From Mariniflexile gromovii (GTDB lineage Bacteria; Bacteroidota; Bacteroidia; Flavobacteriales; Flavobacteriaceae): DNA of 64,000 nt. The notes under the pieces were generated by a model. It was not told where the DNA came from, did no database searches, and saw nothing but the letters and a program-made list of their open reading frames with translations. This document shows positions 25,990-34,689 of the stretch, one piece after another. Positions within the stretch are counted from its first letter, which is position 1. The number at the start of each line of letters is the position of its first letter. Both the position numbers and the translations under genes were made by a program. The stretch covers positions 1-64,000 of the forward strand of contig NZ_JAGJCB010000010.1 in assembly GCF_017814435.1 (NCBI RefSeq), read 5' to 3'.

Positions 25990-26181
25990 ATGAGTAAAGG
26001 GACAGTTAAATTCTTCAATGATGCCAAAGGATTTGGTTTTATAGTAGAAGAAGGTTCAAAAAAAGAACATTTTGTTCACATTTCAGGTTTAATTGACGAA
26101 GTTCGTGAGGGCGACGAAGTTGAATTTGAACTTAAAGAAGGTAAAAAAGGATTAAACGCAGTAAATGTAAAAGTAATTTAA
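25990..26181 (+). CDS. Cold-shock domain protein 3
   Basis: 63 residues, a more diverged tandem copy (IVEEGSKKEHFVHIS in place of ITEDDNNKEHFVHIS). RNP motifs are intact. Its DNA differs at many silent sites from copies 1 and 2, so this duplication is older. No clear TAnnTTTG box was seen in front of it. Confidence 0.94.
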   Translation: MSKGTVKFFNDAKGFGFIVEEGSKKEHFVHISGLIDEVREGDEVEFELKEGKKGLNAVNVKVI

Positions 26182-26210
26182 TATATACTATTTAATTTTT
26201 TTAAGACACA

Positions 26211-26236
26211 AAAAATCCCGCAATAGCGGGATTTTT
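26211..26236. terminator. Bidirectional terminator between cold-shock gene 3 and ndk
   Basis: AAAAATCCCGC / GCGGGATTTTT with an AATA loop between two convergent genes. Confidence 0.88.
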
Positions 26237-26258
26237 AATTTATAAACTTTATTAAGTT

Positions 26259-26678
26259 TTAAAACATTTCTCTTCCTGAAAAATGAAAAGCACTTTCAAT
26301 AAAAGCATTTTCATCACTATCGCTTCCGTGTACTGCATTTTCACTTATAGAATCTGCAAACATTTTTCTAATAGTACCTTCAGCAGCATCGGCAGGGTTT
26401 GTAGCACCAATTAAGGTTCTAAAATCTTCAACAGCGTTATCTTTTTCTAAAATTGCAGCCACAATAGGTCCGCGGGTCATATATTCAACCAAATCTGCAA
26501 AAAATGGACGCTCACTATGTACAGCATAAAAATTTTGAGCATCTTTGGTGGTCATTTGTGTTAATTTCATTGCTACAATTCTAAATCCTGAAGCTGAAAT
26601 TTTTTCTAATATTGCGCCAATATGCCCTTTTTCTACTGCATCCGGCTTAAGCATTGTAAATGTTCTGTTTTTTGCCAT
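26259..26678 (-). CDS. ndk: Nucleoside diphosphate kinase
   Basis: 139 residues. [18 protein letters not shown] holds the nucleotide-binding Lys, and [12 protein letters not shown] the phosphohistidine. It balances NTP pools by transferring the gamma phosphate between nucleotides. Normal length. Confidence 0.96.
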   Translation of the reverse strand: MAKNRTFTMLKPDAVEKGHIGAILEKISASGFRIVAMKLTQMTTKDAQNFYAVHSERPFFADLVEYMTRGPIVAAILEKDNAVEDFRTLIGATNPADAAEGTIRKMFADSISENAVHGSDSDENAFIESAFHFSGREMF

Positions 26679-26900
26679 TTTGTTATATTAAATTTTGTGC
26701 AAAAATACTATTTTATATTTATTAGGCAGCATTAATACTGCTGTAATAATTTCTATTGCAAAACATTTCCCTTTCCTCGCATTTCCATTAATAAAGTATT
26801 GGTTTTAAAGTTAAATTTTTAAAATTTCACGTTAATTTTTCTATAAAAGTAACACAATCCATATTAAAGCATATATTATTAAATTGTATCTTCGCCCTCT

Positions 26901-27920
26901 ATGAACAAACAAGATATTTCCAATATAAAACTGTTATTATCAACCCCAAAAAAGATAGTAATTGTACCCCATAAAAACCCAGATGGCGATGCCATTGGTT
27001 CTACGTTAGGACTGTATCATTTCCTTATTAAAAGCAATCACAACGTACAAGTTATTACGCCTAACGATTACCCAGGTTTTTTAAAATGGATTCCAGGTGA
27101 AGAAAGCATTTTAAAACACGACTCGCAAACAAAAATTTGCGATACCTTAATTAATGATGCTGATATTATTTTTACCCTCGATTTTAATGCTTTGCACAGA
27201 ACCGGTAACATGGAAACCATTCTTACTAAAAGCAAAGCCATTAAAATAATGATTGATCACCACCAGGCTCCAGACGATTATGCCAAATATGTATTTAGCG
27301 ATGTAAGTATGAGTTCTACTTGTGAAATGGTATATCATTTTATTGACATGTTGGGGGATTTGGATATAATAGATGCCAATATTGCAACCTGTTTATATGT
27401 AGGTATTATGACTGATACCGGTTCGTTCAGGTTTTCTTCAACCAGTAGTAAAACGCATCAAATTATTGCGCATCTTATAGACAAAGGGGCTAATAACTCG
27501 CATATCCACAACAATGTTTATGATGCCAACAGTTATGAAAGTTTACAATTATTGGGCTGTGCGTTAACCAATTTAAAAGTTATTCCAGAATATAAAACCG
27601 CATATATAACACTTTCTCAAGAAGAATTAAACCGATACGATTACAAAAAAGGTGATACTGAAGGTATTGTAAATTATGGCTTATCTATTGAAAATATAGT
27701 TTTAGCTGCAATTTTTATTGAGGATAAGCAAGAAGGTATTGTTAAAATTTCATTACGATCTAAAGGCAATTTTTCTGTAAATGAGATGTCTCGCTCTCAT
27801 TTTGAAGGTGGCGGACATATAAATGCAGCAGGTGGAAAAAGCTATTTATCACTAAAAGATACGGTTGAAAAATTTATTAGTATATTGCCTAGTTATAATA
27901 AAGCCCTAAACAATGAATAA
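26901..27920 (+). CDS. DHH/DHHA1 family phosphoesterase (NrnA-type oligoribonuclease / pAp phosphatase)
   Basis: 339 residues. Metal motifs PHKNPDGDAIGST (motif I), DFNALHRTG (motif II), MIDHHQAP (DHH) and DTGSFRFSST, with a C-terminal DHHA1 domain containing GGGHINAAGG. NrnA-type enzymes degrade short RNA fragments or dephosphorylate pAp; which applies here is not decided by sequence. It overlaps gldI by 8 bases. Confidence 0.93.
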   Translation: MNKQDISNIKLLLSTPKKIVIVPHKNPDGDAIGSTLGLYHFLIKSNHNVQVITPNDYPGFLKWIPGEESILKHDSQTKICDTLINDADIIFTLDFNALHRTGNMETILTKSKAIKIMIDHHQAPDDYAKYVFSDVSMSSTCEMVYHFIDMLGDLDIIDANIATCLYVGIMTDTGSFRFSSTSSKTHQIIAHLIDKGANNSHIHNNVYDANSYESLQLLGCALTNLKVIPEYKTAYITLSQEELNRYDYKKGDTEGIVNYGLSIENIVLAAIFIEDKQEGIVKISLRSKGNFSVNEMSRSHFEGGGHINAAGGKSYLSLKDTVEKFISILPSYNKALNNE

Positions 27921-28464
27921 ATTAGTTCTACTTATCTTAATTTTTTTAGCAGTTATTAGCTGCAAACAACCAGAGGCCAGACGTCCGGTTTCGGTGAGTT
28001 CCGGTTCATTTATAAATGCTTCGGTTGAGCGAAATAAAAAATTATATGCTCATGAACAATCTCAAATAGAGAAAATCATGAAAAAAAATAAAGATTCTAC
28101 CAACTTTATAGCCTCAGAAAGTGGTTTTTGGTATTACTACAATACAAAAGTTGAAGTTGATTCTTTAGAAACTCCAAAATTTGGAGACATTGTAAACTTC
28201 AATTATAATGTAAAAACACTTAATGGTAAATTAATTTACTCTAAGGAAGCACTTAAAACGCAAAACTACGCCATGGATAGAGAAGAGCTATTTACCGGAC
28301 TTCGTGAAGGTTTAAAACTTTTAAAAACCGGTGAAACAGCAACTTTTTTGTTCCCCTCACAAAAAGCTTATGGTTATTATGGCGACGAGCATAAAATAGG
28401 AAGCAATACGCCTATAATTTGTGAAGTTACCGTAAACTCAATTACCCAAAATCAAACCAATTAA
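27913..28464 (+). CDS. gldI: Gliding motility-associated peptidyl-prolyl isomerase lipoprotein
   Basis: 183 residues. Lipobox VISC at about residues 14-17 and a C-terminal FKBP domain ([53 protein letters not shown]). This is the GldI layout. GldI is a lipoprotein needed for gliding in flavobacteria, probably by helping periplasmic folding of the motility and type IX secretion machinery. It is followed 2 bases later by a second isomerase. Confidence 0.9.
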   Translation: MNKLVLLILIFLAVISCKQPEARRPVSVSSGSFINASVERNKKLYAHEQSQIEKIMKKNKDSTNFIASESGFWYYYNTKVEVDSLETPKFGDIVNFNYNVKTLNGKLIYSKEALKTQNYAMDREELFTGLREGLKLLKTGETATFLFPSQKAYGYYGDEHKIGSNTPIICEVTVNSITQNQTN

Positions 28465-28466
28465 TA

Positions 28467-29594
28467 ATGACCCCTGTACAATTTCCTTTTAAAGCCATAT
28501 TAATTGCATTATTAATAGTAGCTACATCCTGCAAAGCACAATATCCTGACCTAGAGGATGGTATGTATGCCGAATTTGTAACCACAAAAGGCACCATGCT
28601 CGCTAAATTAACGTTTGACAAAACCCCTATTACTGTCGCCAATTTTGTATCACTTGCAGAAGGCACCAACACCATGGTAGACAGTGCGTACAAAGGGAAA
28701 AAGTTTTACAATGGTACTATTTTCCATCGTGTGATTGATAGATTTATGATCCAAGGTGGCGACCCATTAGGCAATGGCACTGGCAACCCTGGTTATAAGT
28801 TTTTAGATGAATTTAGCCCCGATTTAAAGCACGATAAGCCTGGTATTTTATCCATGGCAAATTCAGGCCCTAAAACAAATGGCAGTCAATTTTTCATTAC
28901 CGAAGTCCCTAAACCTAATTTAGATAATAAACATTCCGTTTTTGGTGAACTGGTATTGGGGTTGGATGTACAAGATAGCATTTCGAATGTAAAAACCGAT
29001 TCTGGCAACAAACCACTTGAAGATGTGATAATTAAAGAATTGAACATCATAAGAAAAGGAAAAGCCGCTAAAGATTTTGATGCTCCTAAAATTTTCATTA
29101 ATCATTTTGCAAAAGCTGAAAAACTAGAAAAAGAAAAAATAGCTAAAGCCGAGGCTCTTTTAAAAGCAACAAAAGAAAAATTCATCAAACAGAAAGAACA
29201 AGCAACCAAGTTAGCTTCTGGTTTAGAATACACCATCACAGAAAAAGGCACTGGTGAAAATTTGAAAGAAAGTAGCAAGGTTTTAACCAACTACAGTTTG
29301 TTTTTTGAAGACGGAAAAATTCTAGACACCAACAAATTAGATGTCGCCGAAACGTATCTGATAGTAAATGAATACAGAAAACAAGCAAACCAATACCAAC
29401 CCATTGTTGCCGATTTAAGCCCAAATGCACAAATGATAGCAGGATTTAAAGAAGGCTTGCAGCAACTGCGCATTGGCGATAAAGCTACTTTATTTATACC
29501 ATACCATTTAGCATATGGTGAAACAGGAAACAGAGGCATTCCTCCAAAAGCAAACTTAATTTTTGAAGTTGAAGTTTTAGAACTTCAGAAATAA
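28467..29594 (+). CDS. Two-domain peptidyl-prolyl isomerase (cyclophilin plus FKBP), lipoprotein
   Basis: 375 residues. Lipobox ATSC near residue 20. A cyclophilin domain (about 32-195) has [47 protein letters not shown] and [13 protein letters not shown] with the catalytic Arg and Phe. A charged helical linker (about 205-245) leads to an FKBP domain ending [24 protein letters not shown]. It probably folds proteins in the periplasm together with GldI. Two unrelated isomerase folds in one chain is notable but is known in this phylum. Confidence 0.92.
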   Translation: MTPVQFPFKAILIALLIVATSCKAQYPDLEDGMYAEFVTTKGTMLAKLTFDKTPITVANFVSLAEGTNTMVDSAYKGKKFYNGTIFHRVIDRFMIQGGDPLGNGTGNPGYKFLDEFSPDLKHDKPGILSMANSGPKTNGSQFFITEVPKPNLDNKHSVFGELVLGLDVQDSISNVKTDSGNKPLEDVIIKELNIIRKGKAAKDFDAPKIFINHFAKAEKLEKEKIAKAEALLKATKEKFIKQKEQATKLASGLEYTITEKGTGENLKESSKVLTNYSLFFEDGKILDTNKLDVAETYLIVNEYRKQANQYQPIVADLSPNAQMIAGFKEGLQQLRIGDKATLFIPYHLAYGETGNRGIPPKANLIFEVEVLELQK

Positions 29595-29644
29595 TTTAAA
29601 AACATAAAGCAAATCCATAAAAACGCTGAAAAAATTATAACGCT

Positions 29645-30574
29645 ATGTACCTATTAAAATTCGACTGGAACCCCCTAACAGGTATCGACATTATTGGAAA
29701 TTTCAAACTGCACTTTTACAGCCTTATGTGGGTGGTTGCCTTTGTTTTGGGCTGGTACATTATGAAACGAATTTTCACAAAAGAAAAAGTATCGTTAGAG
29801 TATTTAGACCCCTTATTTATATACACCGTTTTAGCGACTATGATAGGTGCGCGTTTGGGACATGTCCTTTTCTATCAATCAGAATTAATTTCTGAAGATT
29901 TTTTCAGCATCTTTCTCCCTTTTAAATTTAAAGGAGGTTTTGAGTTTACAGGTTTTCAAGGGCTTGCAAGCCATGGTGCTGCCATTGGTATTATTATTGG
30001 AATGTATTTATACCGAAAAAAATACAATTACAAATCCCTGCTTTGGATTTTAGACCGCGTGGTAATTTCAGTAGCTTCAGGTGCTATTTTTATTAGAATA
30101 GGAAACTTTATAAATTCTGAAATTATTGGAAAAATAACCGATTCATCGTTTGGAGTTCGTTTTATTCAAGATGAATATTATAAGAGTCAAATTGTACAAT
30201 TAACAGGCATCAATGATGTTCAAAAAGCCTACAATGCAGTGACTGATAACCCTCAGTTTGCTGAACTACTAAATGCCGTTCCTTACCGCCATCCAGCACA
30301 ATTATATGAATCGTTTTGCTATATTTTTGTGTTTTTAATTTTATGGTATTTCTACTCTAAAACAACAAAAAGAGATCAAGAAGGATTTCTTTTTGGCCTA
30401 TTTTTAATTCTATTATGGACGGTACGTTTCTTTGTTGAATTTGTAAAAGAACCACAAGGTGAAGAGTACATTAATTGGTTTGGTTTAAATACCGGACAAT
30501 GGTTGAGTGTTCCTTTTATTCTTATTGGACTTTATTTTATGTTTGTTTACAAACCAAAAACGGCAACAAAATAA
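29645..30574 (+). CDS. lgt: Prolipoprotein diacylglyceryl transferase
   Basis: 309 residues, multi-span. The Lgt signature RIGNFINSEIIGK is present, as are GLASHGAAIGIIIGMYLY (catalytic His region) and YRHPAQLYES. It adds the diacylglyceryl group to the Cys of lipoproteins. The C-terminus ends two bases before the DUF192 gene. Confidence 0.95.
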   Translation: MYLLKFDWNPLTGIDIIGNFKLHFYSLMWVVAFVLGWYIMKRIFTKEKVSLEYLDPLFIYTVLATMIGARLGHVLFYQSELISEDFFSIFLPFKFKGGFEFTGFQGLASHGAAIGIIIGMYLYRKKYNYKSLLWILDRVVISVASGAIFIRIGNFINSEIIGKITDSSFGVRFIQDEYYKSQIVQLTGINDVQKAYNAVTDNPQFAELLNAVPYRHPAQLYESFCYIFVFLILWYFYSKTTKRDQEGFLFGLFLILLWTVRFFVEFVKEPQGEEYINWFGLNTGQWLSVPFILIGLYFMFVYKPKTATK

Positions 30575-30575
30575 G

Positions 30576-31064
30576 ATGTTTATTAAGCGCATTATATGTA
30601 TTTCCATTATATCTTTAAGCGTGTTTGCTTGTAAAGAAGATAAAAAAACAATTAAGCAAACAGAAATTTCATTTAAAAAAGAAGGCACCCTTTCCGTTTT
30701 TAAACTGAAGGATTCCACTAAAATAAATTTAGATATTGAAATAGCAGATACCGATTTTGATATACAAACAGGCTTAATGTATCGCAATTCCATGAAGGAT
30801 AACCAAGCCATGTTATTTGTTTTTGATGATGTTACCGAGCGCTATTTCTATATGAAGAACACTAAAATACCGTTAGATATCATTTATATAGACGAAGCAA
30901 AAAACATAGTAAGCTTTCAAAAAAATGCCAAACCTATGGATGAAACGTCGCTACCATCAAACGTACCTGCGAAATATGTTTTAGAAGTAAATGCAGGCTT
31001 GGTTGATGCGTGGTCGCTTGCTGTTGGAGATAGTATTAGTTACACTGAAAATAAAATAAATTAA
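30576..31064 (+). CDS. DUF192 family lipoprotein
   Basis: 162 residues from the ATG at 30576, directly after the lgt stop; a longer frame reaching back into lgt is unlikely because the lipoprotein signal (ISIISLSVFAC) would become internal. The DUF192 core reads DTDFDIQTGLMYRNSMKDNQAMLFVFDDVTERYFYMKNTKIPLDIIYID. Function unknown. The stop overlaps the end of the convergent gene. Confidence 0.88.
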   Translation: MFIKRIICISIISLSVFACKEDKKTIKQTEISFKKEGTLSVFKLKDSTKINLDIEIADTDFDIQTGLMYRNSMKDNQAMLFVFDDVTERYFYMKNTKIPLDIIYIDEAKNIVSFQKNAKPMDETSLPSNVPAKYVLEVNAGLVDAWSLAVGDSISYTENKIN

Positions 31065-31690
31065 AAAAATTCGCTATACTGCATCACCCTAAAATCGAAG
31101 GTGTTAAAAGCAGGATTTTTAGCTTTTAAATGTTTATATAAAGGCAATTTACTTATAGAAATATTGGCAGCACCCGATCCTGATGTTAAGGAAACCGTTT
31201 TTATAATTCGGTTTGATTGGGCAGATTGCTTCGTCTCATTCGGAATGTGAGGTAATTCAAATTGATGTATTCTAGGTACTTCTGAAGAAATGACTTCCAA
31301 CTTTAAACCAAAGTCTTTAAGGTGTTTTCTAAAGAAATATTCTGGTCCGTTTTTGCTATTACCACCCGTAAACAACAGTGTATTTATGTTTGGGTAGGTT
31401 TTTAAATAGCCTATTAAGTTTCTAAGTTTAATGTTTTTCATTCCTAAATCGGAAGCATCCATTTTATCGCGTTCGCAACTTTCAACAATATCGCAAACCC
31501 CAATTTTATTTGCTATCAAAAAGGCTTTACGTTCATCAATTGCATCTTGAGAGTTATCAAACCGTAAATTTAGATTATGGATTTTATCTATATACAACCA
31601 TAAAGAATTGTAATAACTACCGTAGCAAAAATCGACGTCTTTCTCTAAAAGTTCACTGGTTGAAAAACGTGGTGGTGGCAGCGTACCCAC
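31061..31690 (-). CDS. Uracil-DNA glycosylase-like family protein
   Basis: The visible frame from the GTG at 31690 gives 209 residues. GTLPPPRFS and VDFCYGSYYNSLWLYID resemble motif I of uracil/thymine mismatch glycosylases, and LLFTGGNSKNGPEYFF and TSGSGAAN are later motifs. The frame stays open upstream for at least 20 codons (about FIHSHPYQPFIQTDTTKLIV), which look like genuine family sequence, but no ATG is present. A CTG at 31750 stands where a Met would be expected. The true start is therefore non-ATG. DNA repair activity is inferred from fold only. Confidence 0.75.
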   Translation of the reverse strand: MGTLPPPRFSTSELLEKDVDFCYGSYYNSLWLYIDKIHNLNLRFDNSQDAIDERKAFLIANKIGVCDIVESCERDKMDASDLGMKNIKLRNLIGYLKTYPNINTLLFTGGNSKNGPEYFFRKHLKDFGLKLEVISSEVPRIHQFELPHIPNETKQSAQSNRIIKTVSLTSGSGAANISISKLPLYKHLKAKNPAFNTFDFRVMQYSEFF

Positions 31691-31810
31691 AATTAATTTG
31701 GTAGTATCTGTTTGAATGAAGGGTTGATATGGATGACTATGTATAAACAGCTTTCTTTTGTTTTTAAAATGAAATTTTGTATTTTATGCTTATTAAAATT
31801 AAGTAAAATT

Positions 31811-31948
31811 ATGGGAAAAGGAGATAAAAAAACAAAAAGAGGCAAAATAAACAGAGGTACTTTCGGCACTAGACGCCCTAGAATAAAAAAGAAACCTTCA
31901 GTTGAGACTAAAATTAATATTGATAAAAAAAACATTGTAACACAATAG
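31811..31948 (+). CDS. Small ribosomal subunit protein THX
   Basis: 45 residues starting MGKGDKKTKRGKINRGTFG and continuing TRRPRIKKK, the pattern of the THX protein of the 30S subunit, which fills a cavity in the 30S head of thermophiles and occurs widely in Bacteroidota. An upstream in-frame ATG would add an unlikely hydrophobic leader. Very basic. It is easily missed because of its size. Confidence 0.85.
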   Translation: MGKGDKKTKRGKINRGTFGTRRPRIKKKPSVETKINIDKKNIVTQ

Positions 31949-31951
31949 TTT

Positions 31952-32677
31952 TTATTTTAGTTCAGCCAAAAGTTTTCCAACTTCTTGAATGGTATTTCTG
32001 TACTTACGTCTATTGGTACTAGTCATGTTATGAGATTCGCTTTTAATTTCTTCCAATATCTCTATGGCATCAGTTACTTTATTTCTGGTAACTAAAAATT
32101 TTGCGAGCGCTAAACGTTCACTATAAAAGGAATACCTAATATCAATTTTTCTTAAATTTAACTCTGCTTCTTCAAAATTGTCTAACTTTTCTAAAGCTAA
32201 TCCATATAAAAACTGTGCTCTCGATTTTTTAAACTCTAATTGGTCTTGAATTTTTTCTGCATAAAAAACCACCTTATCATAATCTTCAATTCCGAAATAT
32301 GCTGTTACTAATTTTTCAGTAACATAAAAATCGTTTTGAGAGCCATCTTTTAAAGCTTCTAAATAATGTGGTATGGCATTTTTATAATCCTTAATTTCCA
32401 ATAACGCATCGGCTAAATCAACCCTATTTTGATAGGTTTCAGAAAACTGAAGCCGTTTTTCTAAATCTTTAATTTTTTTAGTTGGATGGATTACAGATAC
32501 GATGTCTTCTTGAATTTTTTCTGCATCTTGTTTGTTATAAACTTGGGTAATTAAGTAAATAACACAGCCTATAACAGGTAAAAACATGATTAAAAAGTAC
32601 CAATAATAGGCACTTCCGTGTTTGTAAGCGTGATAAATACAGTAACCCTGAAGTATAAGAATAAAATAATATGGCAT
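31952..32677 (-). CDS. Membrane protein with tetratricopeptide-like repeats
   Basis: 241 residues. Two N-terminal membrane segments of phospholipase D N-terminal type (HGSAYYWYFLIMFLPVIGCVIYLITQVY) are followed by TPR-like helices (RVDLADALLEIKDYKNAIPHYLEAL, LVTAYFGIEDYDKVVFYAEKI, LYGLALEKLDNFEEAELNLRKI). Function unknown. It is 3 bases downstream of yaaA. Confidence 0.8.
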   Translation of the reverse strand: MPYYFILILQGYCIYHAYKHGSAYYWYFLIMFLPVIGCVIYLITQVYNKQDAEKIQEDIVSVIHPTKKIKDLEKRLQFSETYQNRVDLADALLEIKDYKNAIPHYLEALKDGSQNDFYVTEKLVTAYFGIEDYDKVVFYAEKIQDQLEFKKSRAQFLYGLALEKLDNFEEAELNLRKIDIRYSFYSERLALAKFLVTRNKVTDAIEILEEIKSESHNMTSTNRRKYRNTIQEVGKLLAELK

Positions 32678-32680
32678 AAA

Positions 32681-33439
32681 CTACCTGATAAAAGTCAATT
32701 CGGTTTCGGTAGACATTGGTTCACTATAATTATATCCTTCGTAATTAAAAGCTTTAACATCGTCTATGGTTTTTGCATTGGTATCTATAACATAGCGTGC
32801 CATTAAACCTCTGGCTTGTTTAGCAAAGGTCATAATCATTTTATATTCGCCATTTTTAAAATCTTTAAAATTTGCGGTAATAACAGGCACTTTTAAGGCT
32901 TTTACATCTATGGCCTTAAAATATTCTTTACTGGCTAAGTTTAAAAACAGTTCACCGTCTTCCAATTCTTCATTTAAAGTTTTAGCTATAGTTTTTTGCC
33001 AGAATGCGTATAAGTTTTTGTTTTTTCCAACAGGAAATTTGGTTCCCATTTCCAAACGATAGGGCTGCATTAAATCCAATGGTTTTAATAGCCCATATAA
33101 CCCAGAAAGAATACGTACCGTATTTTGTACCGTTTCTATTTTTTCTGGCGGAATTGTGTATGCGTCTAATCCTCTGTACACTTCGCCACTAAAGGCATAC
33201 ATAGCAGGTCTTGCATTATCTTGAGTGAATGGTAATTGCCACTCTTGATTACGTTCATAATTTAACTGCCCCAACGCATCGGAAATGCTCATAAGTTTTG
33301 ATAAACTTTTGGCGGATTTCTTTTTAAGTAATTTATTTAAACGCTCCGATTGGTCTAAAAACCGTGGTTCTGAATATTGAGTTGTTGGTAGTTTCGTTTC
33401 AAAATCGAGCGACTTTGCAGGTGACAATACTAATTTCAT
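32681..33439 (-). CDS. yaaA: Peroxide stress protein YaaA (DUF328)
   Basis: 252 residues. The start MKLVLSPAKSLDFETKLP and the motifs YNERNQEWQLPF-like NYERNQEWQLPF, AMYAFSGEVYRGLDAYT, RILSGLYGLLKPLDLMQPYRLEMGT and NLASKEYFKAID are characteristic. In E. coli YaaA lowers free iron during peroxide stress. Confidence 0.95.
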   Translation of the reverse strand: MKLVLSPAKSLDFETKLPTTQYSEPRFLDQSERLNKLLKKKSAKSLSKLMSISDALGQLNYERNQEWQLPFTQDNARPAMYAFSGEVYRGLDAYTIPPEKIETVQNTVRILSGLYGLLKPLDLMQPYRLEMGTKFPVGKNKNLYAFWQKTIAKTLNEELEDGELFLNLASKEYFKAIDVKALKVPVITANFKDFKNGEYKMIMTFAKQARGLMARYVIDTNAKTIDDVKAFNYEGYNYSEPMSTETELTFIR

Positions 33440-33545
33440 TATCTTTTTTTTTACGAACTCAAAGTTACAACTCCTAAGTATTATTTGAAACTAAGACGCT
33501 AAGTATTTATTAATATAGGAATAAGATAAATTAATCATGCTTTTG

Positions 33546-34085
33546 TTATTGGTTATTTAACTTTGAATATATATCCAAACTGATACGTTGATCATTCTTA
33601 ATTTCACAATCTTTCATAGTGTCTTCTAAAGTGAAGTTTAATTTTGCCAATACCTTTTTGCAATTGGTGTTTTCACTTTCTACAAACGCCTCTAATCTAT
33701 TCAAACCAATACTATTGAATGCGTAATTACATATAAGTGGGATTATTTCTGTTATAAATCCTTTTCCCCAATTTTCTGGTAATAACCAAAAACCGATTTC
33801 AGCTTTTTTGTTTATTTTGCACAAGTCGTTTAATCCACCAGCTCCTAAAAATTCTCCAGTAGTTTTAGAACAAACAGCCCACCAAATTCCTTTTTCACTT
33901 TTTTCAAGGTTGAAAAACCATGCCATTTGTTGCTTGGATTCTTCTAAAGTCTTAAAACTTATGCCATAATATTTAATAACCTCTGGATGTGAAAGTCCTT
34001 TAAAAACATTTTCTAAATCGGATTCAATAAATTGTCTTAAAATTAATCTTTCTGATTCTAAAATTGGAAAATTATTTTTCATCAC
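33546..34085 (-). CDS. GNAT acetyltransferase, RimJ/RimL-type
   Basis: 179 residues. SERLILRQFIESDLENVFKGLSHPEVIKYYG, IGFWLLPENWGKGFITEIIPLICNYAF and LNRLEAFVESENTNCKKVLAKLNF are the RimJ/RimL pattern, the last including the acetyl-CoA loop region. It probably acetylates an N-terminal or small-molecule amine. Substrate unknown. Confidence 0.9.
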   Translation of the reverse strand: MMKNNFPILESERLILRQFIESDLENVFKGLSHPEVIKYYGISFKTLEESKQQMAWFFNLEKSEKGIWWAVCSKTTGEFLGAGGLNDLCKINKKAEIGFWLLPENWGKGFITEIIPLICNYAFNSIGLNRLEAFVESENTNCKKVLAKLNFTLEDTMKDCEIKNDQRISLDIYSKLNNQ

Positions 34086-34161
34086 AGTTTTTAAATTTAT
34101 TCTTGAAGCTCTAAAAGTTAAGAAAAGTTCATTTAAAAAATAACAAGTTATAATTCACAAT

Positions 34162-34614
34162 TTAACCTCCTATATTTTTGTAAACATAAAGACCTTCTTC
34201 TACCCCGTCATGATATAAAGACTTTATGTAATTAAACCCGTTTTTAACATAAAAAGCGTTTAAGTTTAAATCTTCAATGGTTAGCCAAAAGTTTTGTTTG
34301 GGATGCATTGTTTTTAATTCATTCAACCAAAGCGAGCCTAAATTTCGCCCTCTTTTTTCTTCTAAAACATATATAAAACCTAGATACAGATAGCCTTTTT
34401 GGAGCCATGAGTTTGCTTCTTCTTCAGCATATAGCATATCTGGAGGGCATGTTGAAAACACTAAACCGCCCGCCATAATTTGATTGTTTTCTAAAAGCAC
34501 ATAGCACTTTGTTGTTGTTTTGTATGTTCCCCAAAAAGGCATGATGCTTTCTTGCCAATCTTTGGGCAGGATTTTAAAAAAATCTGGAACCTCTGTAAAA
34601 AGTTTAAAAGTCAT
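34162..34614 (-). CDS. GNAT family acetyltransferase
   Basis: 150 residues. A GNAT core with LYLGFIYVLEEKRGRNLGSLWLNELKTM, in which RGRNLGS is the acetyl-CoA binding loop, and AFYVKNGFNYIKSLYHDG at the end. Substrate unknown. Not closely similar to the neighbouring RimL-type gene, so not a recent duplicate. Confidence 0.85.
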   Translation of the reverse strand: MTFKLFTEVPDFFKILPKDWQESIMPFWGTYKTTTKCYVLLENNQIMAGGLVFSTCPPDMLYAEEEANSWLQKGYLYLGFIYVLEEKRGRNLGSLWLNELKTMHPKQNFWLTIEDLNLNAFYVKNGFNYIKSLYHDGVEEGLYVYKNIGG

Positions 34615-34645
34615 TTATAAATGGATTGGATAAAAATCAAAAACC

Positions 34646-34671
34646 TTTTCGACTGCGCTCAAGGTGACAAA
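34646..34671. repeat. REP-like dispersed element (TCGACTGCGCTCA type)
   Basis: The core TTTCGACTGCGCTCA is repeated in reverse orientation at 49589-49616. The two copies match over about 22 of 26 bases. Both lie between genes. Confidence 0.6.
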
Positions 34672-34689
34672 GAATTAACTTTGAATTTT

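Noticed and set aside
31693-31935. 80-codon minus-strand hydrophobic frame opposite the THX gene
   Set aside because: It is antisense to the strongly basic THX gene and to the upstream part of the glycosylase-like frame; hydrophobicity is a by-product of A-rich code on the other strand.
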